From: DATJJW01 sp035491935
GTDB taxonomy: Bacteria > Pseudomonadota > Alphaproteobacteria > ATCC43930 > CGMCC-115725
Assembly (NCBI GenBank): GCA_035491935.1
Contig: DATJJW010000171.1
Coordinates: forward strand, 1-26,811
Direction: 5' to 3'
DNA length: 26,811 nt
Made by a program: the position numbers and the translations under genes. The notes beneath the pieces were generated by a model. It ran no database searches, was not told the origin of the DNA, and was given only the letters and a program-made list of their open reading frames with translations. Shown here piece by piece: positions 8,704 through 16,350 of this stretch (position 1 is its first letter; every line of letters begins with the position of its first letter).

Positions 8704-10415
8704 GCGAGCCCACCCCGCCCGGAACTCCGCCATCGGGCCAACAACCCAATGGCCAGCCGCCGGGCTTCACCCGCCGTGCCCGTGTGCGACCGCGCAAATT
8801 CGTCGCTTGGGTCTGGATCGTGCCGGTGATCGCGGCCGCCGTCGTGCTCTACCTTGCCGGCCATTACCTGCTCGCCCAGGGGCCGAAGATCACCATCACC
8901 TTCGAGGATGCGGAGGGGCTGGAGGCCGGTCACACGCCGATCCGCTACAAGAGCGTCCAGGTCGGCACGGTCGAGGGCATCACGCTGTCCAAGGACCTGT
9001 CCAAGGTCGTGGTCGAGGCGCGCATGCAGCGCAAGATCGCCGATAAGCTCAACGACCAGACCAGCTTCTGGGTCGTCAAGCCGCGTTTCAGCGCCGGCGG
9101 CGTCTCCGGCCTCTCGACCCTTGTCTCGGGCTATTACATCGCGATGGAGCCGGGCAGCGGCAAGCCGAGCGACAGTTTCAAGGGGCTGAGCGAGCCGCCG
9201 GTCGTCCAGGCCGACGTGCCGGGCACCGACTACGTGCTGGACGCCCAGCAGCTCAGCGGCCTGAACCAGGGCTCTCCCATCTCCTATCGCGGCTTCGAGG
9301 TCGGCCAGGTGCTGGGCTCCTCGCTCTCGCCGGACGGCACCAAGGCGCAGATCTTCATCTTCATCCGCAAGCCCTACGATGCGCTGGTCCGACCGAACAG
9401 CCGGTTCTGGAACGTCAGCGGCGTGCAGGTCACCGCGGGCGCCGCCGGCTTCAAGGCCGATATCGCCTCGCTGCAATCGCTGGTCTCGGGCGGCATTGCC
9501 TTCGACACGCCCGGCATTGCGCGCGAGGAACCGGTCAGCCCGCGCAACAGCCATTTCCAGCTGTTCGATGACGCCAGCGCGGTCCAGGACCAGCCGGAAG
9601 GCCCGACGCTGACCTATCGCATGGAATTCCCCGGTTCGGTCCATGGCCTGAGCGTGGGTGCGCCCGTCGAACTGCTCGGCATCAGGGTCGGCCGGGTGAC
9701 GGAGCTGCATCTGGAATATATTGTCGCCACCGGCCAGCTCATCACGCCCGTGACCGTCGAACTCGAACCGGACCTCGTCCGGATCAACGGCCAGCGCCGC
9801 TCGCAAGATCGCGCCACCATCGACCGGTCGATCGAGAAGCTGGTTCAGGCCGGCCTTCGCGCCCGGCTGGCCAGCGGCAGCCTGCTTACCGGCGCACGCT
9901 ATGTCTCGATGGAATTCATTCCCGATCCGCCGCCGGGCATTCTGCATCAGGCCTATGGCTTCGACGAGATCCCGACCGCGCCGGCCGCCGACATCGACTC
10001 GCTGACCGCATCGGCCAGCAGGCTGATGAGCAAGCTGGCGGCGCTGCCGCTGCCGCAGATCATGGCGAACATCCAGCACATCACCGGCCATCTCGACCAG
10101 ACGACCGGCACACCGGAATTCAGGCGTGCCGTCGGCGATCTGGAGAAGACCATGGCGAATGTCCAACGCATCACCAGTGACGCCAAGACGCAGATGCCGG
10201 CCTTGCTCGCCAGCCTGCGCCAGACCGCGCAATCGGCCAATGCCACCATTGCGGCCGCCAACAAGATGATGGGTGCCGACCCGGCCGCCGGTGGGCAGGG
10301 CCTGCCCCAGGCCTTGTCCGAACTGACCTCGGCCGCGCGCTCGATCCGCACATTGACCGATTATCTCGACCAGCACCCGGAAGCCCTGCTGCGCGGCCGG
10401 ACGGCAACCCGATGA
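8700..10415 (+). CDS. pqiB: PqiB-type MCE-domain protein
   Basis: The 571-residue product has a proline-rich cytoplasmic N-terminus, one transmembrane segment at about residues 38-60, and a long periplasmic part made of repeated MCE/MlaD modules. The first module contains the typical segment with Ile-Arg-Tyr-Lys-Ser-Val-Gln-Val-Gly near residue 85; similar Gly-Phe-Glu-Val-Gly and Gly-Ile-Arg-Val-Gly motifs mark the second and third modules. In known PqiB these modules stack into a hollow channel across the periplasm. The C-terminal 120 residues look helical, as expected for the tail after the last MCE domain. Overlaps of 4 bases with pqiA and with the frame leading into pqiC mark a tight operon. 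Confidence 0.94.
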   Translation: MSEPTPPGTPPSGQQPNGQPPGFTRRARVRPRKFVAWVWIVPVIAAAVVLYLAGHYLLAQGPKITITFEDAEGLEAGHTPIRYKSVQVGTVEGITLSKDLSKVVVEARMQRKIADKLNDQTSFWVVKPRFSAGGVSGLSTLVSGYYIAMEPGSGKPSDSFKGLSEPPVVQADVPGTDYVLDAQQLSGLNQGSPISYRGFEVGQVLGSSLSPDGTKAQIFIFIRKPYDALVRPNSRFWNVSGVQVTAGAAGFKADIASLQSLVSGGIAFDTPGIAREEPVSPRNSHFQLFDDASAVQDQPEGPTLTYRMEFPGSVHGLSVGAPVELLGIRVGRVTELHLEYIVATGQLITPVTVELEPDLVRINGQRRSQDRATIDRSIEKLVQAGLRARLASGSLLTGARYVSMEFIPDPPPGILHQAYGFDEIPTAPAADIDSLTASASRLMSKLAALPLPQIMANIQHITGHLDQTTGTPEFRRAVGDLEKTMANVQRITSDAKTQMPALLASLRQTAQSANATIAAANKMMGADPAAGGQGLPQALSELTSAARSIRTLTDYLDQHPEALLRGRTATR

Positions 10416-10456
10416 GGCCGCCCCCCAATGAGGCCAAAACCAATGAAGAAGACACC

Positions 10457-11053
10457 ATGATCTCCCGCTTCTTCCCGCGCGTGTGCCTTGTCGCGGCCTT
10501 GGCAGGCGTGGCCGGCCTGCTCTCGGCCTGCGGCACCAGCACGCCGGTCAATTTCTACACGCTGGATGCCGTATCGCCGGCGACCCTTGCCCCGTTGCGG
10601 GCCGGCCCGACGGTGCAGCTGGGTGCCGTGACCCTGCCGGCCATGCTCGACCGGGTGCAGATCGTCCGGCGCGATGGCAGCCATCAGGTGGCGATCGACG
10701 ACCTGGACCACTGGGCGGCCCCGCTCGACGATCTGACGCGCCGCGCGCTGGTCCACGACCTGGCGCTACGCCTGCCGGCCCGGGTGGTCATGACCACGGA
10801 CGACACGCCACCCGCCGGCCCCTTGCAGGTGATGAGCGTCTCCGTGGGCGAATTTGCCGGCAACGGTAGCGGCCAGGTCGTGCTGCAGGCGCATTGGACG
10901 ATCTTCCACGGCACCCCGCTGGCGCTGGTCCGCCAGGGCACGGAGGACATCCGCGTGCCGGCCGGGACCTCGCCGCAAGCCTTGGCCGCCGGCATGAGCC
11001 AGGCACTGGGCCTGTTCGCCGACAAGCTGGCCGCGGCCCTGCCGCCGGCCTGA
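10457..11053 (+). CDS. pqiC: PqiC-type lipoprotein (ABC_trans_aux family)
   Basis: The 198-residue product starts with a lipoprotein signal peptide (Met-Ile-Ser-Arg-Phe-Phe, a hydrophobic core, lipobox Leu-Ser-Ala-Cys with the lipidated Cys at about residue 25). The mature part begins with Val-Asn-Phe-Tyr-Thr-Leu-Asp, the usual opening of PqiC/YmbA-like auxiliary lipoproteins, and later has Val-Arg-Arg-Asp-Gly-Ser. PqiC is the outer-membrane component that completes the PqiAB bridge. An in-frame ATG at 10412 overlaps the pqiB stop (ATGA) and may be used, but the ATG at 10457 gives a normal signal peptide and has a purine-rich leader (GAAGAAG). Confidence 0.9.
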   Translation: MISRFFPRVCLVAALAGVAGLLSACGTSTPVNFYTLDAVSPATLAPLRAGPTVQLGAVTLPAMLDRVQIVRRDGSHQVAIDDLDHWAAPLDDLTRRALVHDLALRLPARVVMTTDDTPPAGPLQVMSVSVGEFAGNGSGQVVLQAHWTIFHGTPLALVRQGTEDIRVPAGTSPQALAAGMSQALGLFADKLAAALPPA

Positions 11054-11063
11054 CGGGGCTTTC

Positions 11064-11090
11064 GGGCGAACCCCCTGCGCCCGTTCGCCC
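11064..11090 (+). terminator. Hairpin after pqiC
   Basis: GGGCGAAC at 11064-11071 and GTTCGCCC at 11083-11090 form a perfect 8-bp stem around an 11-base loop, 10 bases after the pqiC stop. There is no proper T run, so it may be a weak terminator or a 3'-end stabiliser, not a strong intrinsic terminator. Confidence 0.4.
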
Positions 11091-11154
11091 TTGCGCCGGT
11101 TCGGGGGACCGGCCGATAATGCCACGCCCTCGAACGGCAGGAGTTGCGGCCCGC

Positions 11155-11823
11155 ATGGCACAGGATTTCCAGATCGATTGCGTCATCATCCCGGTGACGC
11201 CGTTTCAGCAGAATTGCTCGCTTCTCTGGTGCAAGGAGACGATGCGGGGCGCGGTCGTCGATCCTGGCGGCGATGTCGACCGCATCATGGATGCCATCCG
11301 CACCAGGGGCGTCACGGTCGAGAAGATCCTGATCACCCATGCCCATGTCGACCATGCCGGCGGCGCCGCGGACCTCGCCGAACGGCTGGGCGTGCCCATC
11401 GAGGGGCCGCAGCGCGAGGATCAGTTCTGGATCGACCGGATCCAGACCAGTGCCGCCGAATATCGCATCCCCAACTGCCGCGCCTTCACGCCGACGCGCT
11501 GGCTGGAGGACGGCGACAAGGTCACGGTCGGCAACCTCGAATTCGACGTTCGTCACGTCCCCGGCCACACGCCCGGCCATGTCGTGTTCTTCGACGCGGC
11601 GGACCGGCTGGCCTTCGTCGGCGACACGCTGTTCCAGGGTTCGATCGGCCGTACCGACTTCCCGCGCGGCGACCATCAGGCGCTGCTCGACGCCATCGTC
11701 GCCAAGCTCTGGCCGATGGGCGACGACGTGACCTTCGTGCCCGGCCATGGCGCCGCCTCGACCATCGGGCGCGAGCGGGCGACCAACCCCTACGTCGCCG
11801 ACAAGGTGCTGGGGCGATCCTGA
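11155..11823 (+). CDS. MBL-fold metallo-hydrolase, glyoxalase II-like
   Basis: The 222-residue protein has the metallo-beta-lactamase metal site Thr61-His62-Ala-His64-Val-Asp66-His67, then Val-Pro-Gly-His-Thr-Pro-Gly-His, an Asp in Phe-Val-Gly-Asp-Thr-Leu-Phe, and a late Val-Pro-Gly-His-Gly. This pattern and length match the short YcbL-like group related to hydroxyacylglutathione hydrolase (glyoxalase II) but without its C-terminal substrate domain. The likely reaction is hydrolysis of a thioester; the natural substrate is not evident. The ATG at 11155 has an AGGAG 12 bases upstream and is preferred over an in-frame ATG at 11119, which lies before that AGGAG. Confidence 0.9.
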   Translation: MAQDFQIDCVIIPVTPFQQNCSLLWCKETMRGAVVDPGGDVDRIMDAIRTRGVTVEKILITHAHVDHAGGAADLAERLGVPIEGPQREDQFWIDRIQTSAAEYRIPNCRAFTPTRWLEDGDKVTVGNLEFDVRHVPGHTPGHVVFFDAADRLAFVGDTLFQGSIGRTDFPRGDHQALLDAIVAKLWPMGDDVTFVPGHGAASTIGRERATNPYVADKVLGRS

Positions 11824-11847
11824 GCGGCGAATGGCTTGAGGACGAAG

Positions 11848-11898
11848 TGCCTTGAACGGTGACCTGCCTTGAACGGTGTACTGCCTTGAACGGTGAAC
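11848..11898 (+). repeat. Three tandem copies of a 17-bp unit across a start region
   Basis: Three adjacent 17-bp units (11848-11864, 11865-11881, 11882-11898) share the core TGCCTTGAACGGTG. They differ only at the last bases (ACC, TAC, AAC). Each contains a possible TTG start. Because 17 is not a multiple of 3, only the third TTG is in frame with the downstream gene. The first two TTGs open six-codon minicistrons, each ending at a TGA that overlaps the next TTG as TTGA. Confidence 0.9.
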
Positions 11899-12689
11899 TG
11901 CGCATCGCCGATCTCAACGAGGCCGAACGCGCCTGGCTGAAGGGCTTCTTCGAGGAGACCAGGGCCCGGCTGGAACGGCTGGTCGATGCGCATGGCATGA
12001 AGCCGGGGCTGGGCCTGGCGCTCGCGGCCGAGCGAATCGCCATCCTCGACCACCAACTGGCGGCACTCGGCACGGCGATGGTGGACGCCGGCACACCCGT
12101 CGCCTGCGCCAAGGGCTGCGCCTTCTGCTGCACGCTGACCATCGATGTCTCGCCGGACGAGGTCTTCGCGCTGGCGCAATATCTGGAGACGCATCTGGCG
12201 GCGGAAGCCTTGGAAGGCGTCAAGGCGCGGGCGCGCGCCAACGACGCCAAGGCCCATGGCCTGCCGCCGCTGGAGCGCCATCGCCTGCGCCTGTTCTGCC
12301 CGGTCATGGACCCTGCGACTCGCGCCTGCCTTGCCCATGCCGCGCGGCCCAATCCTTGCCAAGGCTATCTGTCGCTCGACGTCAAGGCCTGCGAGGCCGA
12401 CCATCTCGCCCCGCCCGGCCGGGTGGCGAAACCGGCAGCGGCGGCACTCCTCACCAACCTCGTCGGCGATCTGCGCAGCCAGATCCTGGCCGAGCACGGC
12501 GCGCCCGATGCCCGAGTCGAGCTGACCGCGGCCCTGGTGGCGCTTTGGCGTGACGGCGAGACGGAAACGGCCTGGCTCCACGGTAGCCCGGTTTTCCCGG
12601 ATTCGGCTGCTTATGGCGCCACCACCTATACCGCCGAAAGCACAGGCGACATTAAATCGATGGGAACTGATCGTTCCGGTGCGATTTAA
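11886..12689 (+). CDS. YkgJ-family cysteine-cluster protein
   Basis: The 267-residue product carries the family signature Cys-Ala-Lys-Gly-Cys-Ala-Phe-Cys-Cys (Cys74, 78, 81 and 82 from this start) and further cysteines downstream (Phe-Cys-Pro, Ala-Cys-Leu, Pro-Cys-Gln-Gly-Tyr, Lys-Ala-Cys). YkgJ-type proteins are thought to bind zinc or an Fe-S cluster through these residues, but their role is not established. Translation probably starts at the TTG at 11886 (third repeat copy) or the GTG at 11859; no ATG is in frame upstream. The only Shine-Dalgarno-like GAGG (11838-11841) is well placed for the first repeat's TTG, not for this frame, which makes initiation unusual. It lies 62 bases after the MBL gene on the same strand. 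Confidence 0.85.
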   Translation: MNGELRIADLNEAERAWLKGFFEETRARLERLVDAHGMKPGLGLALAAERIAILDHQLAALGTAMVDAGTPVACAKGCAFCCTLTIDVSPDEVFALAQYLETHLAAEALEGVKARARANDAKAHGLPPLERHRLRLFCPVMDPATRACLAHAARPNPCQGYLSLDVKACEADHLAPPGRVAKPAAAALLTNLVGDLRSQILAEHGAPDARVELTAALVALWRDGETETAWLHGSPVFPDSAAYGATTYTAESTGDIKSMGTDRSGAI

Positions 12690-12826
12690 TTCGTGACTTT
12701 TGTGTCAGATCAAATATCTGGAGATTGATTCGTCGGTAGCTCGACCGAACCCCGCACGGGTCATCGATCCCCTCCCCTTCCTTCCGGCAACACGCCGCCC
12801 TATCTCGAGGCCAGGACCCTGAGGCC

Positions 12827-14908
12827 ATGATGAAGAAGCTCCTGATCGGCTTGGCGGTCCTGGGCGTGATCTTCCTTGGATTCGTCGCCGTCGCGCCGTT
12901 CTTTATTCCGATCGACCAATATCGGGTCCAACTGATCGAGCGGGTCAAGGCCGCGACCGGCCGCAACCTCACCATCACCGGCGGCACCTATTTCTCGGCC
13001 TTCCCGCATCTGGCGCTGGAGGTGGAGGGCGTGACCCTTTCCAACCCGCCGGACATGTCGTCGCCCGATTTCATGCGCGCCGACCGGCTGGAGGTCAGGC
13101 TGAAGCTGCTGCCCTTGCTGCTCGGCCGCATCGAGATCTACCGCTTCATGCTGATCCAGCCGGTGGTGGCGCTGGAGATAACACCGAACGGCAGGCCCAA
13201 TTGGCTGTTCGCCCCATCCGCGCCCCAAGATGACAGCCTGCCGGGCGCCCACCTGGCGTCGGCACCTCAGCCTCAAAGCACCGCAACCGGTACTCCTCTG
13301 CCCGGTATGCCCGCTTCCGCGCCGTCGCCGGCATCCGGCCCGAGCGCCTTGGCCATCGGCATCATGACCCCCGGCGAGGTCCAGGCCGGCGAGGACGCGG
13401 TGCAGGCGCTGCATCTTGACGACATCCGCCTGACCGACGGCACGGTCACCTTCCTCGACCGGCGCACGAACAAGCCGCTCAGGGCGTTGACCCATATGCG
13501 CCTCAACCTGTCGCTGACCGATCTGCGCAGACCGTTCACGGCCCAGGGCACCGCCTCCTGGCATGGCCGCGACGTCGGCCTGGCCATGACCGTGGTCGAT
13601 CCGGCGGCCCTGCTGCAGGGCGAGGGCAGCGGGCTGTCGGCGCAGGTCACGGCCAAGCTCCTGCGCTTCGACTTCAAGGGCGACATGACCCGCATGGTGC
13701 CGCTGACGGCCAGCGGCTATGTCGATGTCCATATGCCGTCCTTGCGCGACTGGTCCGACTGGGCGAGCACGAGCTGGCGCCTGCCCGGCACCGGTCCCGG
13801 CGCGCTGCTGCTGACCGGCAACGTCGATGCGAGCCAGGGCAAGATCAAGCTGACCAACGCCGCCCTGTCGCTCGACGATATCCGGGCGACCGGACAGTTG
13901 AGCGTCGACACCACGGGACCACGGCCGCTGATCCAGGGCCTGGTCGACATGGATCGCTTCGACGTCGATTCGTATTGGCCGGGAACGCCCGCACCCGTCC
14001 CCGGCGCCGATAACGGGCCCGGCATCGACGGCGGATCCGACATCTGGGGCAACCTGCCGCCGGCCGGGTCCGGGCCGCCGGCCAGGGGCCGGGCGCCCGC
14101 GTCGATCGACTGGGACAGCCAACCGATCGACTGGTCGGCCCTGCACCTGGTTGACGCCGATCTCTCCTTGAGTGCCGGGCAGATCTATTTCCGCGGCCTG
14201 CGCCTCGGCCGTTCCTCGATCGACCTGCATCTGCACGACCGGCGGCTGGAGCTGGCGCTCAACCGGTTCCAGCTCTATGACGGCTTCGGCCGGGGCAGCG
14301 TGTCGATCTATGACGATGGAGCGAAGCCCACATATCAGGGCCGGTTCAATCTGAGCGACATCCAGCTCGCCCCCATGCTCAAGGACCTGGTGGGCTTCGA
14401 CAAGCTGACCGGCGTCGGCACCATCGATCTCAATCTGTCCTCCAGCGGCCGCAGCGACCGCGAGATAGTCGGCAATCTGAGCGGCAGCGGCAGCATCGGC
14501 ATCAACAATGGCGGGTTGAGAGACATCAACCTCAACGCCATGATGCGCACGCCGGCGACGGCCGGCGCACTCGGCCAGCCGGCCGACGTCACGGTCTTCA
14601 ACGCCGCCTCGATCGGCGTCGCCGTGGCTGAAGGCAATGTGCGCAGCCGGGAGCTGACCCTGCGTCTGCCGTCGGTGACCGTGACCGGCAGCGGCACGGT
14701 CAACCTGCCCCGACGTGAGATGGCTGTGCGCCTGACACCCCATGCCGCAGGCATGACGTCGATCGAGATCGGCGGTCCCTGGTCCAGGCTGACCTATCAT
14801 GCCGCCTCTCCCATCTCCTACGGCGTGCGTTCGGTACGCCGGCCGGCGCGCTCACAGAGCAGCGGCGGCCCATTACGCTTCCTGCGGCGCCTGTTCGGCG
14901 GCGACTAG
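12827..14908 (+). CDS. AsmA-family protein
   Basis: The 693-residue product begins with an uncleaved N-terminal membrane anchor (Met-Met-Lys-Lys-Leu-Leu followed by about 18 hydrophobic residues). It then shows the AsmA opening: Ile-Asp-Gln-Tyr-Arg, Ala-Thr-Gly-Arg-Asn-Leu-Thr-Ile, Phe-Pro-His-Leu-Ala-Leu-Glu-Val and Leu-Ser-Asn-Pro-Pro. The C-terminal third has the AsmA-2 like repeat pattern, including Leu-Thr-Gly-Val-Gly-Thr-Ile-Asp-Leu-Asn-Leu and Ser-Gly-Ser-Gly-Ser-Ile-Gly-Ile-Asn-Asn-Gly. Two Ala/Pro/Gly-rich linkers (about residues 133-178 and 385-425) interrupt it. AsmA-like proteins act in the periplasm, probably as groove-shaped phospholipid carriers to the outer membrane. The tail is basic (Leu-Arg-Phe-Leu-Arg-Arg-Leu-Phe). 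Either of two adjacent ATGs (12827, 12830) may be the start. The 137 bases upstream hold no gene. Confidence 0.93.
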   Translation: MMKKLLIGLAVLGVIFLGFVAVAPFFIPIDQYRVQLIERVKAATGRNLTITGGTYFSAFPHLALEVEGVTLSNPPDMSSPDFMRADRLEVRLKLLPLLLGRIEIYRFMLIQPVVALEITPNGRPNWLFAPSAPQDDSLPGAHLASAPQPQSTATGTPLPGMPASAPSPASGPSALAIGIMTPGEVQAGEDAVQALHLDDIRLTDGTVTFLDRRTNKPLRALTHMRLNLSLTDLRRPFTAQGTASWHGRDVGLAMTVVDPAALLQGEGSGLSAQVTAKLLRFDFKGDMTRMVPLTASGYVDVHMPSLRDWSDWASTSWRLPGTGPGALLLTGNVDASQGKIKLTNAALSLDDIRATGQLSVDTTGPRPLIQGLVDMDRFDVDSYWPGTPAPVPGADNGPGIDGGSDIWGNLPPAGSGPPARGRAPASIDWDSQPIDWSALHLVDADLSLSAGQIYFRGLRLGRSSIDLHLHDRRLELALNRFQLYDGFGRGSVSIYDDGAKPTYQGRFNLSDIQLAPMLKDLVGFDKLTGVGTIDLNLSSSGRSDREIVGNLSGSGSIGINNGGLRDINLNAMMRTPATAGALGQPADVTVFNAASIGVAVAEGNVRSRELTLRLPSVTVTGSGTVNLPRREMAVRLTPHAAGMTSIEIGGPWSRLTYHAASPISYGVRSVRRPARSQSSGGPLRFLRRLFGGD

Positions 14909-14926
14909 CATTCGGAATCACGTCTC

Positions 14927-14952
14927 GACTGGAGCCACCCACGGCGCCAGTC
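14927..14952. repeat. Inverted repeat after the AsmA gene
   Basis: GACTGGAGCC (14927-14936) and GGCGCCAGTC (14943-14952) can form a 10-position stem with one mismatch around a 6-base loop. No T run follows, so I do not call it a terminator. It lies between the AsmA stop and the next gene. Confidence 0.4.
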
Positions 14953-14983
14953 AAGGCGATCCGGCTCTGGCGAGGTAATTCCT

Positions 14984-15397
14984 ATGACCCATCTCTATGT
15001 GGCACGCAGCAAGACGCTGACCGAGTGGGCGTCCGATGTCGGCCTGTCCAAGCATATCTACAAGTTGGGCCTGACGGCGGATGCCGCGAAACCGGCGATC
15101 GAGAACGCCGATTGGTGCGGCATGACCGACTGGAGCCTGGTCAAGGCGACGCCCTGCGATCTCGCCGTCGAGGACGAGGAAGCGGTGATCCGGCGCATCG
15201 CCGCCAAGGAGAAGATGATCGACCCCAGCCTATACCCGAAGCTGAAGGGACAGTTGGGCGTCTTCAAGGTGCTGCCGGCCCATGTCGAAAGCCACATCGT
15301 CGTCGGCAAGGCGCTCGACGGCAATTTCGACGTGGCGAAATTGAAGCTGAAGCCGGCGGATTTTGCCGCCTATCTCTTCGCGAACGCGCTACGATAG
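14984..15397 (+). CDS. Conserved-looking small protein of unknown function
   Basis: The 137-residue product has no signal peptide or membrane segment. Its N-terminus, Leu-Tyr-Val-Ala-Arg-Ser-Lys followed about 20 residues later by Ile-Tyr-Lys-Leu-Gly-Leu-Thr, is loosely like the two opening strands of a GIY-YIG/T5orf172-type domain. A catalytic Arg/Glu arrangement is not clear, so I do not call it a nuclease. The C-terminus (Leu-Lys-Leu-Lys-Pro-Ala-Asp-Phe-Ala-Ala-Tyr-Leu) looks like a conserved end. Coding composition matches the neighbours, and the start ATG follows GCGAGGTAATTCCT, with GAGG 8 bases upstream. It lies between the AsmA gene and the hydroxyproline pair, with no functional link visible. 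Confidence 0.75.
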   Translation: MTHLYVARSKTLTEWASDVGLSKHIYKLGLTADAAKPAIENADWCGMTDWSLVKATPCDLAVEDEEAVIRRIAAKEKMIDPSLYPKLKGQLGVFKVLPAHVESHIVVGKALDGNFDVAKLKLKPADFAAYLFANALR

Positions 15398-15433
15398 CCA
15401 CACGACCACGGCGCTGAAGCGAGGAGTCGGGAC

Positions 15434-16333
15434 ATGGCCAAGGGCACGAAGTGGCAGGGCATCTTCCCCGCCATCACCACGCAATTCAAGGTCGACGGCT
15501 CGGTCGATCTGCAAGCCACTCAATCCATCGTCCGCACCCTCGTGCAGGAAGGCATCGGCGGCCTGGTCGCCTGCGGTTCGGTCGGCGAGAATGTCTCGCT
15601 GTCGCCGACGGAAAAGCGTGACGTCGCCGTCGCGATCAAAGATGCGGCCGGCGGCGCCGTGCCGGTGCTGTCGGGTGTCGCCGAGATCACCACCGACCAG
15701 GCGCGGCTCTATGCGCGCGATGCCCAGCGCCTCGGCCTCGACGGGTTGATGGTCATGCCGCCGATGATCTACGGCGCTGCGGCGCCGGAGCTGTTGGCCT
15801 ATTTCCAGGCGGTGGCGGCGGCCAGCGACCTGCCGATCATGCTCTACAACAACCCGCCCGCCTATCGGAACGACATGGCGCCGGAACTGGTCGCCCAGCT
15901 GGTGCCGATCGAGACCATCGTCGCGATCAAGGAATCCTCGGGCGACACGCGCCGCTTTGTCGACCTCTACAACGCGATCGGCGACCGGCTGCTGCTGTTC
16001 TGCGGCCTGGACGACGTGATCCTGGAGGCGCTGGCGCTGGGCGCGGTCGGCTGGGTCTCGGGCCTCAGCAATGTCTTCCCGCAAGAATGCGAACGCATGT
16101 TCCGTGCGACACTCACCGGCAGGCGCGACGAGGCGCTGGCCATATATCGCTGGATCATGCCGCTCCTGCATCTCGATGCCCGGGCCGACCTCGTGCAATG
16201 CATCAAGCTGTGCGAGGCCATGGCCGGACGCGGCTCGGAACGGGTGCGCCCGCCGCGCCTGCCGCTCGCAGGCGAGGCCCGCACCCATGTCGAGGCGTTG
16301 ATGCGCCGCGCCATCGAGACACGGCCAGGCTGA
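15434..16333 (+). CDS. DapA-family aldolase/deaminase, probable 1-pyrroline-4-hydroxy-2-carboxylate deaminase
   Basis: This 299-residue TIM-barrel protein belongs to the dihydrodipicolinate synthase superfamily. The Schiff-base lysine is Lys166 in Ala-Ile-Lys-Glu-Ser-Ser, the acid/base tyrosine is Tyr138 in Tyr-Asn-Asn-Pro, and the substrate-binding loop is Gly-Ser-Val-Gly-Glu-Asn instead of the Gly-Thr-Thr-Gly-Glu of true DapA. Its neighbour is a 4-hydroxyproline epimerase starting 17 bases downstream. In bacterial trans-4-hydroxyproline catabolism, a DapA-family enzyme deaminates 1-pyrroline-4-hydroxy-2-carboxylate to 2-oxoglutarate semialdehyde, so this is the best assignment. The changed loop and the context argue against lysine biosynthesis. 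The alternative is another keto-acid aldolase of the family. Confidence 0.85.
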   Translation: MAKGTKWQGIFPAITTQFKVDGSVDLQATQSIVRTLVQEGIGGLVACGSVGENVSLSPTEKRDVAVAIKDAAGGAVPVLSGVAEITTDQARLYARDAQRLGLDGLMVMPPMIYGAAAPELLAYFQAVAAASDLPIMLYNNPPAYRNDMAPELVAQLVPIETIVAIKESSGDTRRFVDLYNAIGDRLLLFCGLDDVILEALALGAVGWVSGLSNVFPQECERMFRATLTGRRDEALAIYRWIMPLLHLDARADLVQCIKLCEAMAGRGSERVRPPRLPLAGEARTHVEALMRRAIETRPG

Positions 16334-16350
16334 TCTGCGGGCTTCGTCCC

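Noticed and set aside
8670..10376. Long minus-strand open frame opposite pqiB
   Set aside because: It shows the same composition shadow; the plus strand encodes a clear MCE protein.
12800..14800. Long minus-strand open frame opposite the AsmA gene
   Set aside because: It is a shadow frame with no recognisable domain and no ribosome site; the AsmA reading is well supported.
15434..16333. Lysine-biosynthesis dapA
   Set aside because: The Gly-Thr-Thr-Gly-Glu loop is replaced by Gly-Ser-Val-Gly-Glu-Asn and the next gene is a hydroxyproline epimerase.
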